Assembly: GCF_030503735.1 (NCBI RefSeq)
Contig: NZ_CP073096.1
Coordinates: 1,054,001-1,118,000 of the forward strand
DNA from: Corynebacterium tuberculostearicum
Lineage (GTDB): Bacteria; Actinomycetota; Actinomycetes; Mycobacteriales; Mycobacteriaceae
Length of the DNA: 64,000 nt
Direction: 5' to 3'
In this document: positions 17,549 through 27,475 of the stretch, piece after piece
Position numbering within the stretch: the stretch's first letter is position 1
Layout: every line of letters begins with the position of its first letter
Program-made: the position numbers and the translations under genes
Notes under the pieces: generated by a model
The model's database searches: none
Seen by the model: only the letters and a program-made list of their open reading frames with translations
Told to the model about the DNA's origin: nothing

Positions 17549-18619
17549 ATGACTTCCACTTTGCCCGTGCTGCTACTTCTTATCGGCCTTATCCTTGGCG
17601 CGGTGATGGGCTGGCTAGCCCATTCCTACTCCGCCACTCGTTCTGCGCCGAGCGCCGAACACCGCGCGCTACAGGATTCACAGCGCCGCCAAGCCGAGCT
17701 CCAACCGCTAGAAAAGGCCATGGACCGCTTGGGATTTCAGCTCCAAGAAATTGAGGAAGATCGCAGCGCGCTGCTCGCATCCCTATCGAGCCAAGTACAG
17801 GCGGTTACCCGTACCTCCTCCCGTCTTAATGAACGCACCGATAAGCTCGTCAGCGCCTTGCGCTCGCCGAATGTTCGTGGACGTTGGGGCGAGGTGCAGT
17901 TAGAGCGCGTTGTCGAACTTGGAGGCATGACCAAGCATGTGGACTTTGACTGCCAAGTCTCTGCGCCGCTCGGCGGGCGAATAGTTCGCCCGGACATGCT
18001 CATCAACTTGGCCGGTGGCCGCCATATCATCGTGGACGCCAAGGTTCCTTTTACTTCTTACCTCGATGCCCTTGAAACAGAGGACCCAGAAGAACACGCT
18101 GGTTTCCTGCGCCGTCATGCACATTTGATGCGCGGGCATATTCAAGCTCTGTCCCAAAAGGACTACATCGAAGCTTTTCAGCCCACTCCGGAGTTCGTGA
18201 TCCTTTTTGTTCCTGCCGATCCTTTCCTCGATGCCGCCCTTTCGGTGAATCCTGAGCTCATCGAGTATGCCTTTGAACACAACGTGGTGATCGCCACCCC
18301 CAGCTCCCTTTTTGCACTCTTGCGCACGGTGGCTATGGGCTGGCAGCAAGAGGACATTTCTGCCAAAGCCAAGGAGGTCCAGCGCTTAGGCCGCGAACTA
18401 TACACGCGCCTGAATACCCTATCTGCGCATTATGGAAAGGTTGGTCACAACCTAGAAAAGGCGGTCGAGGCCTATAATGCCACACTGTCCTCACTCGATT
18501 CACGCGTGGGTGTTACCGCCCGGAAATTGCATGAGATGGATATACCGGGCCGCACGGACCGCACTCCTCGTGAACCGTTGCCCATTGACACCTGGCCCCG
18601 CGGGCATTCAGCACCATAA
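17549..18619 (+). CDS. rmuC: DNA recombination protein RmuC
   Basis: The protein has an N-terminal membrane helix (LPVLLLLIGLILGAVMGWLA) followed by a coiled coil and the RmuC nuclease-like core: SPNVRGRWGEVQLERVVELGGM, PDMLINLAGGRHIIVDAKVP and ATPSSLFALLRTVAMGW. RmuC limits DNA inversions and is thought to be a PD-(D/E)XK-type nuclease tethered to the membrane. I prefer ATG at 17549, which places the helix at the N-terminus; GTG at 17519 would add ten residues. It follows the transporter gene within 40 bases. Confidence 0.9.
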   Translation: MTSTLPVLLLLIGLILGAVMGWLAHSYSATRSAPSAEHRALQDSQRRQAELQPLEKAMDRLGFQLQEIEEDRSALLASLSSQVQAVTRTSSRLNERTDKLVSALRSPNVRGRWGEVQLERVVELGGMTKHVDFDCQVSAPLGGRIVRPDMLINLAGGRHIIVDAKVPFTSYLDALETEDPEEHAGFLRRHAHLMRGHIQALSQKDYIEAFQPTPEFVILFVPADPFLDAALSVNPELIEYAFEHNVVIATPSSLFALLRTVAMGWQQEDISAKAKEVQRLGRELYTRLNTLSAHYGKVGHNLEKAVEAYNATLSSLDSRVGVTARKLHEMDIPGRTDRTPREPLPIDTWPRGHSAP

Positions 18620-18663
18620 ATCTGGCGCTTTGGTGCGTGGAAATGGCCATAGCTAGGTACCAA

Positions 18664-19485
18664 CCGGTAGGATCTTTCGACGTGTCACAAGCCAAGCAAA
18701 GAAAGTCCTCCGCCGCCCAAAGCTCCGGTCTCCCCAGTATCGCGCTGGGCAAGGGCCTTGGGCTGCTCGCGGCAATCTTGCTCACCGGCGCGTTGATTTC
18801 CATCCTTATGGGTGCCCTGGGATGGGTCTACCTCGCGTTCCTTGTCATCGGCTCGCTACTGGTAGGCCTTGTAGTAGAAGAACGCGGCCTTTTCCTTACC
18901 GTTGCTTCCATCCCCATTTTCTACGCCTTCACGGTGGTATTGGCCGGATTCTTTATCACTAAGGCCAACCTGCCCGAGGGAGCTTCATCCTTTTCCAAGA
19001 CCGCGATTGTCACTTCGGCTTTTCCCCTTGTACAAAACTTTTTGTGGCTCCTCATCGCTTTGGTAGGAGCGGGGGTCATTGGCTGGCTACGGTGGGTGCG
19101 CTACCGCAAGACTGCTCGGCGCATCGTCGATAGGGAGGCTGCTTCGCGCCGTACTGAAGCGGAACAAGACCGCCGCAATCGTGCAGAGCGCCTTTCTGTA
19201 GCGGAGTTAATGGCGCGAGATAAACCCGTAAAAGATTCTAAGGCCCCCAAAGCCACTCCGCAGCGTACTCGGGCCGCCCACACGCTGAAGAAATCTCGCC
19301 CCGCGCCGAAGGACCGCCTGCGCGGCCGCGATCGCGAGGAGCGGCGCCGCCTGCAACAAGAAGAGCGCGAGAACCCACGCCGCCCAGATCCATCCCGGCG
19401 CGCCGGCGACTCGGTACCCGCTTCCAAAGCGCAGAAAGAACAGACCAAACAAGGGTGGGACGATAACCTCTACGACGAAGATTAA
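18664..19485 (+). CDS. DUF6542 membrane protein
   Basis: The protein has four hydrophobic helices (for example ALGKGLGLLAAILLTGALISILMG split over two segments, and VGAGVIGWLRWVRYRK) and then a highly basic, Arg/Lys/Ala-rich tail of about 130 residues that should face the cytoplasm. It corresponds in position to Rv1111c between ychF and ispH. Its function is unknown; the tail suggests nucleic-acid or membrane-surface binding. The start is unclear. The frame is open from 18637 (ATGGAAATG), but the region before 18664 has no good ribosome site, so I mark a slightly later start. Confidence 0.7.
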   Translation, partial: PVGSFDVSQAKQRKSSAAQSSGLPSIALGKGLGLLAAILLTGALISILMGALGWVYLAFLVIGSLLVGLVVEERGLFLTVASIPIFYAFTVVLAGFFITKANLPEGASSFSKTAIVTSAFPLVQNFLWLLIALVGAGVIGWLRWVRYRKTARRIVDREAASRRTEAEQDRRNRAERLSVAELMARDKPVKDSKAPKATPQRTRAAHTLKKSRPAPKDRLRGRDREERRRLQQEERENPRRPDPSRRAGDSVPASKAQKEQTKQGWDDNLYDED

Positions 19486-19492
19486 AAACAAA

Positions 19493-19518
19493 AAGGCCCG
19501 TTTCCGGGCCTTCCTTCG
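19493..19518. terminator. Intrinsic terminator between convergent DUF6542 and ispH genes
   Basis: AAGGCCCG-TTTC-CGGGCCTT forms an 8-bp hairpin flanked by A-rich sequence on the left (a T-run on the minus strand) and CCTTCGTTTT on the right. It can act in both directions. Confidence 0.85.
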
Positions 19519-19551
19519 TTTTAACTGCTTTGCCGCAGTGCTAGGCACCGC

Positions 19552-20502
19552 TTAGGTGCGAGCTGGGCGCAAATCACGTGGGAGGGCAAAGGTAATGGTC
19601 TCGGTGGAAGTGGTGACCTGCTCTACATCGCTGTACCCGCGCTCATCTAGGAACTCCAATACCTCACGTACGAGCAATTCCGGAACGGATGCGCCACAGG
19701 TAACGCCGACGGTGCGGACGTCTTCCAGCCAAGCATCATCGATTTCCTTGGCAAAATCCACAAGGTGAGAGGCCTTGGAGCCAGCCTCGAGTGCTACCTC
19801 TACCAAGCGCACCGAGTTAGAGGAATTTTTTGAGCCCACCACAATCATCAGGTCGCACTTAGGTGCGATGGCCTTGACAGATTCCTGGCGGTTTTGGGTG
19901 GCGTAGCAAATATCGTCTGAAGGCGGGTTCTCTAGGTGTGGGAAGCGCTCGCGCAGCTTGTTGACAATGGTAATGGTCTCATCTACTGAAAGCGTAGTTT
20001 GGGAGAGCCAGATTAGCTTTTCATCCTGTAGGAAATCCGGCAGCTTAGCAACGCCGTCTACACCATCGACAAGGTGGGTGACCTCAGGAGCTTCACCGGC
20101 GGTTCCTTCCACCTCTTCGTGACCCTCGTGGCCAACCAAGAGGATATGGTACCCATCGCGCTGGAATCGTTGGGCTTCCTTGTGCACCTTGGTTACCAAA
20201 GGACAAGTCGCGTCCAATGTAAGTTGCTTTCGCTCCGTAGCCTCCGCGCGCACGGCGGGGGAAATGCCGTGGGCTGAGAATACTAGATGAGCACCTTCGG
20301 GCGCTTCAGAAGCCTCGTTAACAAAAATGACGCCGCGTTCTGCCAAAGATTCTACGACGTAACGATTGTGCACGATTTGTTTGCGTACATAAATGGGCGC
20401 GCCGTACTTTTCTAGCGCCTTTTCCACGGTCTCGACCGCGCGGTCTACACCTGCGCAGTATCCGCGCGGAGCCGCAAGGAGAACATTTTTACCATCAGTC
20501 AT
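19552..20502 (-). CDS. ispH: 4-hydroxy-3-methylbut-2-enyl diphosphate reductase
   Basis: IspH catalyses the last step of the MEP isoprenoid pathway, making IPP and DMAPP. The 316-residue protein has the three cluster-binding cysteines: [14 protein letters not shown] near residue 15, [12 protein letters not shown] near 100, and [13 protein letters not shown] near 280. It also has [26 protein letters not shown] and TTLSVDET, all diagnostic. It matches Rv1110 in position. Divergent from xseA. Confidence 0.98.
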   Translation of the reverse strand: MTDGKNVLLAAPRGYCAGVDRAVETVEKALEKYGAPIYVRKQIVHNRYVVESLAERGVIFVNEASEAPEGAHLVFSAHGISPAVRAEATERKQLTLDATCPLVTKVHKEAQRFQRDGYHILLVGHEGHEEVEGTAGEAPEVTHLVDGVDGVAKLPDFLQDEKLIWLSQTTLSVDETITIVNKLRERFPHLENPPSDDICYATQNRQESVKAIAPKCDLMIVVGSKNSSNSVRLVEVALEAGSKASHLVDFAKEIDDAWLEDVRTVGVTCGASVPELLVREVLEFLDERGYSDVEQVTTSTETITFALPRDLRPART

Positions 20503-20643
20503 GGCTCCCAGAGTATCGAAACACTACACAAAACAATAGTGGACCCACACGCCACCATTCTGCCTACCCCAAGAGAGACGGAAGGGCGCACTGGCCCTTA
20601 AACTAGGGAGAAAATCACGGCAGACTGAAGAAAGGGAGGCTGT

Positions 20644-21885
20644 GTGAATCAACCGGCAAATACCCCGGAGACTCCCTGGCCCGTTGGCAAGGTCAATGAC
20701 CAAGTCAAGGGCTGGATCGAGCGGCTAGGTTACCTGTGGGTAGAGGGACAGTTGACCCAAATCAATTTTAAACCCACGTGGAAGCTGTCCTACCTCACGC
20801 TGCGAGACGTGCAGCAGGAAAAGTCCGTCCAGCTAACCTGCCCATCATCCATGCTGCAATCTTTATCGGCACCGCTCAAGGACGGCGACCGCGTCATTGT
20901 TTATGGAAAACCGGCTTTCTATGCCGGCCGTGGCTCCTTCTCGCTGTGGACCACGGAGATTCGCCATGTCGGAATCGGCGATTTATTAGCCCGCATTGAA
21001 AAATTGCGCCAGCAACTTTCCGCCGAGGGCTTATTCGATCCCTCTCGCAAACGGACGCTTCCCTATCTGCCGTACAAGATTGGATTAATCACCGGCCGTG
21101 GTTCAGCTGCGGAGCGTGATGTGATGTCAGTTGCCCATGACCGATGGCCAGCAGTGCAATTCCACGTTATTAATACCGCAGTCCAGGGCGCAAATACCGT
21201 GCCAGAAATTATTGATGCACTCCAGCAGCTCGACGCCGATCCAGAGGTAGATGTCATCATCATTGCCCGAGGTGGCGGATCTGTGGAAGACCTCCTGCCT
21301 TTTTCTGAGGAAGCGTTGCAACGCGCTGTGTCCGCGGCTGGGACTCCGGTGGTCTCCGCCATTGGTCACGAGCCCGATAGCCCGGTGCTTGATAACGTGG
21401 CTGACCTTCGTGCGGCCACGCCAACGGACGCTGCAAAGCGCGTCGTGCCTTCCGTGGTTGAGGAGCGCGCCGTAGTCGCCGAGGCCCGGTCGCGCATAGC
21501 CGGTGCCCTTCGCGGGTGGGTAGAAAGGGAACGGCGAGGTCTAGACAATATCCGCTCTCGGCCCGTCATGGCGGACCCGATGACGCCCATCCGTGCCCGC
21601 CGTGAAGAGGTAGACCGCACCCGCACCACCATGCGCCGAGAGATGGATGTCATGCTCGAGCGCGAGGCTCGCCATGTGGAATCTCTCCGCGCGCGCATTT
21701 CGGCGTTGGGACCTTCGGCAACGCTGGCCCGTGGGTATTCCATCGTGCAGGTGGTACCCAAGGATGGTTCCGACCCCGAGGTTGTTACCTCTTATGAGCA
21801 ATCCCCTCCCGGCGCGCAATTGCGCATTCGCGTGGGCGATGGGTCTATCACCGCTGTTTCTATGGCCTCCCAGGCCGCCGATTAA
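20644..21885 (+). CDS. xseA: Exodeoxyribonuclease VII large subunit
   Basis: XseA forms the catalytic part of exonuclease VII, which degrades single-stranded DNA from both ends. The 413-residue protein has an N-terminal OB-fold (GQLTQINF ... SYLTLRD), the catalytic domain with [18 protein letters not shown] and [22 protein letters not shown], and a helical tail ending [10 protein letters not shown]. The GTG start follows AAAGGGAGG closely. xseB follows after 21 bases. I saw no missing motif. Confidence 0.97.
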   Translation: MNQPANTPETPWPVGKVNDQVKGWIERLGYLWVEGQLTQINFKPTWKLSYLTLRDVQQEKSVQLTCPSSMLQSLSAPLKDGDRVIVYGKPAFYAGRGSFSLWTTEIRHVGIGDLLARIEKLRQQLSAEGLFDPSRKRTLPYLPYKIGLITGRGSAAERDVMSVAHDRWPAVQFHVINTAVQGANTVPEIIDALQQLDADPEVDVIIIARGGGSVEDLLPFSEEALQRAVSAAGTPVVSAIGHEPDSPVLDNVADLRAATPTDAAKRVVPSVVEERAVVAEARSRIAGALRGWVERERRGLDNIRSRPVMADPMTPIRARREEVDRTRTTMRREMDVMLEREARHVESLRARISALGPSATLARGYSIVQVVPKDGSDPEVVTSYEQSPPGAQLRIRVGDGSITAVSMASQAAD

Positions 21886-21906
21886 TCACTATACGAGGAG
21901 AAAATA

Positions 21907-22176
21907 ATGTCCGATGACACAATTGGTACCGGCCAACCGGGCCAGGATGCCTTTACCCCAGTAGAAGAACTGAGCTATGAACAAGCCCGCGAGGAGCTTA
22001 TTGAAACCGTCAAAATCCTAGAGCTCGGCCAAATGGGCTTGGACGAATCACTGAAGTATTGGGAGCGCGGTGAGGCGCTTGCCCGCGCATGCGAGGCGCA
22101 CCTAGACGGCGCGGCAAAGCGCGTGGAAGATGCCCTTGATAAGGCCGAAGAAGCACAGACTGAGGGAGAAAACTAG
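21907..22176 (+). CDS. xseB: Exodeoxyribonuclease VII small subunit
   Basis: The 89-residue, mainly helical protein has the family core [18 protein letters not shown] and [27 protein letters not shown]. XseB subunits wrap around XseA and are needed for activity. The ATG follows GAGGAGAAAATA. Its stop overlaps the GTG start of the next gene (TAGTG), so the three genes are probably one operon. Confidence 0.96.
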   Translation: MSDDTIGTGQPGQDAFTPVEELSYEQAREELIETVKILELGQMGLDESLKYWERGEALARACEAHLDGAAKRVEDALDKAEEAQTEGEN

Positions 22177-22544
22177 TGCAAATATATGGATACCCCGGCG
22201 AAAGAGTGGATTTCGTATCAAAATCTGCAGCCGCCGGTTCCATCATGGCAGGAGATTCACGCGAGTACGTCGAGGAATTCTTCGGCCCAGCGCATACCCG
22301 TAGCGAAGACGAGATCAGCTACTTTTCCCGATCCGTGGTACTGCGCTTTGAAGATGACAAGGTCCGCGAGATTGCCCTTTATCCGCAGCGCTCCAAGCGT
22401 GAGCGCATTGAAGTCTTCGTAGGAAAGACGCGCCTTAGCGGCCTCGATGCGAGTAGTGTAGCTGAAGTCGTTGCCCGCACGGGAGGCGGTCTTACCGCCT
22501 TCCCCACGGAAGAAGGATTGGGCGAGGTTATTTTTCGGCTATAG
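22176..22544 (+). CDS. Conserved hypothetical protein translationally coupled to xseB
   Basis: A 122-residue protein starting with a GTG that overlaps the xseB stop. It contains AAGSIMAGDSREYVEEFFGPA and a DEISYFSRSVVLRFEDDKVREIALYP segment, giving an alpha/beta look with no signal peptide. I do not recognise a family. The 3' end overlaps the convergent DUF4245 gene by 17 bases. The coupling suggests an accessory role near DNA repair, but nothing in the protein shows it. Confidence 0.7.
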   Translation: MQIYGYPGERVDFVSKSAAAGSIMAGDSREYVEEFFGPAHTRSEDEISYFSRSVVLRFEDDKVREIALYPQRSKRERIEVFVGKTRLSGLDASSVAEVVARTGGGLTAFPTEEGLGEVIFRL

Positions 22545-23097
22545 GCGCGGCGTCGATAAACGCTGCGGTGGCGGCCTCGAAATCGCTGTCATTAGCGGCT
22601 CCGGAGATGATGAGGCGGGCATCGCCCAAATCCGTGATCCACAAGCGACGCACGGACCCCTCGTCGCTTTCAAGTACCCGCACTGTTTTGCCCCCAACCT
22701 CGCGAGTGGAGGCAATACCGCGGTAATCGGCGTCGTATTCTTCCCCTGCTTTATCGGCCGCGATCTGTGTCTGAGTAGATTCCACAAACCCTTGGTCTGC
22801 GGTTACCCAGCTCACCACGGTGGCGTTTTCTCCGCCCAGATCAACGCGGCGAGCGGCATTAGCCTCCCAGCCCTCTGGCATATCGGGGTTCCGGATCGCG
22901 CCTACGCCTGCGCGGGCTTGGGTTTCAAGGAAGGTTTGCTCATCTACTTCCTGCGCCGCCCCCTGCTTCGTTTCGGAATTAATCGAGCAAAGGCCTGTAG
23001 CTCCCACGGCCAGCAGCATCATGATCACCACGACGGCGAGGGACAGGGAAATATCCTTCGCACCTTCAAAAATCTTTGGTCTTTGTTCTGCAGCCAC
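22528..23097 (-). CDS. DUF4245 membrane-anchored protein
   Basis: The protein has one N-terminal transmembrane helix (SLAVVVIMMLLAVGATGLC) and an extracytoplasmic domain with features of DUF4245: IRNPDMPEGWEANAARR, VSWVTADQGFVESTQT and RLWITDLGDARLIISGAA. Its position next to glpX and fumC matches Rv1100 in M. tuberculosis. Function unknown. I chose GTG at 23097, preceded by AAGG, since earlier in-frame starts would put about 35 basic residues ahead of the conserved part. Confidence 0.85.
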   Translation of the reverse strand: MAAEQRPKIFEGAKDISLSLAVVVIMMLLAVGATGLCSINSETKQGAAQEVDEQTFLETQARAGVGAIRNPDMPEGWEANAARRVDLGGENATVVSWVTADQGFVESTQTQIAADKAGEEYDADYRGIASTREVGGKTVRVLESDEGSVRRLWITDLGDARLIISGAANDSDFEAATAAFIDAAPIAEK

Positions 23098-23285
23098 GCG
23101 CCTTAGTATCGCACGCCCTGCTTGCAAAAAGCCACACGGCCCCTTCTTCCCCGCAAGTTTGGATAAACCCCCACAAATGGGGCGCAAAACCGAACCCATT
23201 AGAGCAAAAAAGTGCGAGAATGGAAAGGTAGAGCATCAAGGGGAACACCCCTCGATGAGAAAACTATGGAAGGCAACCACTACAC

Positions 23286-24299
23286 ATGTCCGAAAATACG
23301 TCTTATCTTCCCGACCGCAACCTAGCAATGGAACTGGTTCGTGTCACCGAGGCAGCAGCGCTTGCTTCCGGCCGCTGGGTAGGCCGCGGCCAGAAGAATG
23401 AGGGCGATGGCGCGGCGGTCGACGCCATGCGCAAGCTCATTAACTCCGTGGCAATGAACGGCGTCGTTGTCATCGGCGAGGGCGAAAAGGATGAGGCCCC
23501 GATGCTGTTCAACGGCGAAGAGGTGGGCACCGGCGAAGGTGCCGCCATGGATATCGCCGTAGACCCAGTCGACGGCACTCGCTTGATGGCAGAAGGCCGC
23601 CCCAATGCCATCTCTGTCATCGCCGCTGCCGAGCGCGGGACCATGTATGACCCTTCCGCAGTCTTCTACATGGAAAAGATTGCTGTCGGCCCAGAGGCCG
23701 TGGGGGCCATTGACATCAATGAGTCTGTGGAGTGGAATATCCAATCCGTGGCCAAAGCGAAGAATATTCGCCCCTCCGACCTCACCGTTGTGGTTCTGGA
23801 TCGCCCACGCCACGAGCAGCTCATCTCAGAAATTCGCGCTGCAGGAGCCAAGGTGCGTCTCATTATGGATGGCGACGTAGCCGGCGCCATTGCCACCTGC
23901 CAGGACTCCAACTCCATTGACATGATGATGGGCATCGGCGGCACGCCAGAAGGCATCATCACGGCTTGCGCTATGCGCTGCATGGGCGGCGAGATCCAGA
24001 GCAAGCTGTGGCCTAAGGACGAAGAGGAAGCCGAGAAGGCCCGTGCCGCCGGCCACGATTTGGACCGCGTGCTCACCACCGCTGACCTGGTCTCCTCTGA
24101 GAATTGTTATTTCGCTGCTACCGGCGTAACGAATGGTGACATGCTTCGCGGTGTTTCCTACCGCAATTCCGGCGCTACCACTCGCTCTCTAGTCATGCGC
24201 TCCAAGTCTGGCACCATCCGCTACATTGACTCCATCCATAAGCTGTCCAAGCTGCAGGAATATTCCGTCGTGGATTACAACACCCCGACCAAAAAGTAG
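23286..24299 (+). CDS. glpX: Fructose-1,6-bisphosphatase class II
   Basis: GlpX is the gluconeogenic FBPase of Corynebacterium and Mycobacterium. The 337-residue protein shows the metal-binding and phosphatase motifs [31 protein letters not shown] and [12 protein letters not shown], and [20 protein letters not shown]. The start ATG follows GGAAGG at a suitable distance. It lies directly upstream of fumC in the same direction, 85 bases apart, which is the conserved actinobacterial pairing. Confidence 0.97.
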   Translation: MSENTSYLPDRNLAMELVRVTEAAALASGRWVGRGQKNEGDGAAVDAMRKLINSVAMNGVVVIGEGEKDEAPMLFNGEEVGTGEGAAMDIAVDPVDGTRLMAEGRPNAISVIAAAERGTMYDPSAVFYMEKIAVGPEAVGAIDINESVEWNIQSVAKAKNIRPSDLTVVVLDRPRHEQLISEIRAAGAKVRLIMDGDVAGAIATCQDSNSIDMMMGIGGTPEGIITACAMRCMGGEIQSKLWPKDEEEAEKARAAGHDLDRVLTTADLVSSENCYFAATGVTNGDMLRGVSYRNSGATTRSLVMRSKSGTIRYIDSIHKLSKLQEYSVVDYNTPTKK

Positions 24300-24384
24300 G
24301 GTTCACCCCCGAAGGCGGCCCTCCCCACAAATCTCCGCCATACTGAATGGCACACACTAAACAAGTAACTGAGGTGATCTTCAC

Positions 24385-25785
24385 ATGACTGAATACCGCA
24401 TTGAACATGACACTATGGGCGAAGTAAAGGTTCCCGCAGATGCCCTCTGGCGTGCACAAACCCAGCGCGCAGTGGACAACTTCCCCATCTCCGGCCGTGG
24501 CCTAGAAAATGCCCAGATCCGTGCTCTTGGCCTGCTTAAGGCAGCCTGCGCCCAGGTAAATAAGGACTCCGGCAAGCTGGACGCAGACAAGGCCGATGCC
24601 ATCATTTCCGCCGCTACCGAAATCGCGGAGGGCAAGCATAACAACGCCTTCCCAATCGACGTGTTCCAGACCGGCTCCGGTACCTCTTCCAACATGAATA
24701 CCAATGAGGTTATCGCCTCCTTGGCACACCAAAACGGCGTGGAGATTCACCCGAATGACCACGTGAATATGGGTCAGTCCTCCAATGACACCTTCCCCAC
24801 CGCCACACACGTGGCTGCCACGGAAGCTGCCGTTAATGACCTCATACCGGGCTTAAAGGTCCTCCACGAGTCCTTGAGCAAGAAGTCCAAGGAATTCGCC
24901 GATGTGGTCAAGGCCGGCCGCACCCACCTGATGGATGCCACCCCAGTCACCCTTGGCCAGGAATTCGGCGGCTATGCCCGCCAGGTGGAGTTGGCGATCG
25001 AGCGCGTCGAGGCTACCCTGCCGCGCTTGGGCGAGCTCGCTATTGGCGGTACCGCCACCGGTACCGGCCTCAACACGTCTGCAGACTTCGGCGCAAAGGT
25101 CACCGAGGAGCTCAAGAATCTCACCGGCGTCCAAGAGCTGAAGGAAGCAGAAAACCACTTTGAGGCCCAGGCTGCCCGCGATGGCTTGGTGGAATTCTCC
25201 GGCGCTATGCGCTCGGTTGCTGTATCCCTCAATAAGATTGCTAATGACCTGCGCATGATGGGTTCCGGCCCGCTGACTGGCCTGGCAGAGATTCACCTGA
25301 AGGACCTGCAGCCGGGTTCCTCCATCATGCCGGGTAAGGTCAACCCGGTTATCCCAGAGGCCGTCACCATGGTGGCGGGCCAGGTGGTGGGCAATGATGC
25401 CGCAGTTGCCTTCGGCGGCGCTCAGGGCCACTTCGAGCTCAACGTCTTCATCCCGATGATGGCGCGCAACGTACTCGAGTCCGCTCGTCTGCTGGCTAAT
25501 GCTTCCCGCGTCTTCGCTGATAAGTGCATTGATCACATCGAGGCCAACGAAGAGCGCATGAAGCACTTTGCGGAGTCTTCCACCTCCATCGTGACCCCGC
25601 TCAACTCTGCCATCGGCTACGAGAACGCAGCAAAGGCAGCAAAGCACGCCCTGCACGAGAAGATCACCGTCCGCCAGGCCGTTATTGACTTGGGCTTTGT
25701 CGACGGTGAAAACCTCACCGAGGAAGAGCTGGATAAGCGCCTCAATGTATTGAGCATGACTAACCGCGACCGCGATAACTTCTAA
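24385..25785 (+). CDS. fumC: Fumarate hydratase class II
   Basis: FumC interconverts fumarate and malate in the TCA cycle. The 466-residue protein has all class II signatures: [52 protein letters not shown] and the superfamily loop [15 protein letters not shown], which carries the catalytic serine. The ATG is preceded by ACTGAGGTGATC. A strong terminator follows. It is the last native gene before the IS110 insertion region. Confidence 0.98.
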   Translation: MTEYRIEHDTMGEVKVPADALWRAQTQRAVDNFPISGRGLENAQIRALGLLKAACAQVNKDSGKLDADKADAIISAATEIAEGKHNNAFPIDVFQTGSGTSSNMNTNEVIASLAHQNGVEIHPNDHVNMGQSSNDTFPTATHVAATEAAVNDLIPGLKVLHESLSKKSKEFADVVKAGRTHLMDATPVTLGQEFGGYARQVELAIERVEATLPRLGELAIGGTATGTGLNTSADFGAKVTEELKNLTGVQELKEAENHFEAQAARDGLVEFSGAMRSVAVSLNKIANDLRMMGSGPLTGLAEIHLKDLQPGSSIMPGKVNPVIPEAVTMVAGQVVGNDAAVAFGGAQGHFELNVFIPMMARNVLESARLLANASRVFADKCIDHIEANEERMKHFAESSTSIVTPLNSAIGYENAAKAAKHALHEKITVRQAVIDLGFVDGENLTEEELDKRLNVLSMTNRDRDNF

Positions 25786-25803
25786 GTAATCGCCGCACCG
25801 CTT

Positions 25804-25834
25804 CCCCGCCCGGGCAGGACTCGGGCGGGGTTTT
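25804..25834 (+). terminator. fumC intrinsic terminator
   Basis: CCCCGCCCG-GGCAGGACT-CGGGCGGGG forms a GC-rich stem followed by TTTT, 18 bases after the fumC stop. Confidence 0.92.
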
Positions 25835-25850
25835 GCATGTCTAGGGGTAG

Positions 25851-27427
25851 GGGGGTGTCCCTATGTTTTTGTCAAGTGCCAGACCGATGTTGACGAGCAC
25901 AGTCTTGGGAGTAGTTTCTTAGGCGTGCCTAGGAGCCGGCCAGCGTGTGCTGGTCGGCTTCGTCTTTGGGGCTTTATGCGGCGACGGGGCGTGGCGGGAT
26001 TTCGCGGAAGAACTCCTTGTTTTTCAGCATCGCGTAGATGACATTGCATCGGCGTCGTGCCAGGCAGATGACTGCTGCGTTGTGGCGTTTTCCTTCAGCG
26101 CGTTTGCGTTCGTAATACCGCCGTGACGGTTCGTGGCTGCGGATAACTGCGAATGCGGAGTAGAACAAGGCGTTTTTCAGTCGTTTATTGCCTGACCGTG
26201 CCGGGAATTCACCTCTGATCGACGAACCGGATCGTCTAGTCACGGGTGCTATTCCAGCATAAGCAGCTAAGTGGCCAGCACTAGCGAAGTCGGAGCCATC
26301 ACCGATCGCAAGAAGGATCTGCGCTGCGGTCTTGATGCCGACTCCGGGCATACTCATCAAGACCTCACAAAGAGGGAAATCAGCGAGCATCTCTTCAACC
26401 TGCTCAGCAATGGTGTTTCGTTGCTCTTTGAGGGCCTGGATGTTTGCAGCCAGTTGAGGAATTACTAACTCGGCGGCATCGCTTCCAGGCACGGTGACTG
26501 TTTGAGCTTTCAGCGCTGTAAAAATGTCGTCTACCAGCGGGGTGGGGTCTTTACGTGTGCGCTTGATCATCCAGTTCAACACTCGTTGGTATCCGGCTCT
26601 TTTTAGCCCCTGCGGTCCCTTGTAATGGATCAATAATTCCAGGATCGGCGTGCGAGTCAGGGTGCTACCAGCAAAAACTCGTTCCAGGCTGGGGTAGATC
26701 TGGGTGAGGACACTGCGAAGCCGATTGACAGTGCGAGTGCAATCGCGGGCGATGTCATCATCGAAGCCGGACAGCATCTTTAGGGCGGAGAGTACCTCAT
26801 CATTGCGGTCGACGGCACGTAGCGTGTGGGGCATTGTGCGGGCGGTGTCGGCGATGATGAATGCGTCGCGTTTGTCTGTTTTGCACGTCCCGGATAGAGA
26901 TCTGCAGCTTTGCGCATCGCAAGACCTGGCAGGTATCCGACTTCGCAACCGCAGTCCCGGGCTACAGCAATCGGTAGTGCGCCGATGGTGTTGGGTTGGT
27001 CGACGATCACGAGCACGGTGCCAAGCTTCTGAAGCTGGTGAAAAACGCCTGCTAGTTCGGATTCGAGTTGAGGCAACGGTTTGTCGAAGACCTTGTTGCC
27101 ATCACGGTCTAAGGCGCAGGCGTGGTGTTCAGATTTGCCGACGTCTAACCCAAGGAATATGTCGATGGAATGCTCCGGAGACATGATGAGCTCCTAGAAA
27201 ACGAGATGGGTATGGCGTTGTTCCAGTCGCTGGTGTCATGACCTTCGTTGCAAGCACCCACGTTACAAAGAGACCTAGTTTAAAACTGGCCGTGTCCCTA
27301 TCAGCTGTCATCGAAAGTCCTGGCACCCGGCGGCAACACCCCCCGGATTATGGAAACTACAGGGCAGGTAAGCCATACCGGGACCAGCGACTATCCCCAT
27401 TATCGGGGACACTCACAAGGTAACGGG
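25851..27427 (-). mobile_element. IS110-family insertion sequence, copy 1 (transposase frameshifted)
   Basis: A 1,577-bp segment nearly identical to 30122-31699. The shared part runs from GGGGGTGTCCCTATG to GGTAACGGG. Comparison of flanks gives the ends; there are no obvious terminal inverted repeats, as expected for IS110. This copy lacks one T near 26879, which breaks the transposase. It starts about 20 bases after the fumC terminator and both copies have the same orientation. Confidence 0.92.
25974..27184 (-). pseudogene. IS110-family transposase, frameshifted
   Basis: The N-terminal part (27184 back to about 26880) encodes SIDIFLGLDVGKSEHHACAL and the C-terminal part encodes SMPGVGIKTAAQILLAIGDG. 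They are in different frames because the run TTTT near 26878-26882 has one base fewer than the TTTTT of copy 2. Otherwise the sequence matches the intact 403-residue copy. It cannot make full-length protein without frameshifting, so this copy probably moves only with help from copy 2. Confidence 0.92.
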
Positions 27428-27475
27428 AATGCGACCGGGGAAGCCCAACGCATGTGGGCCTCGAGCATTCGCGTT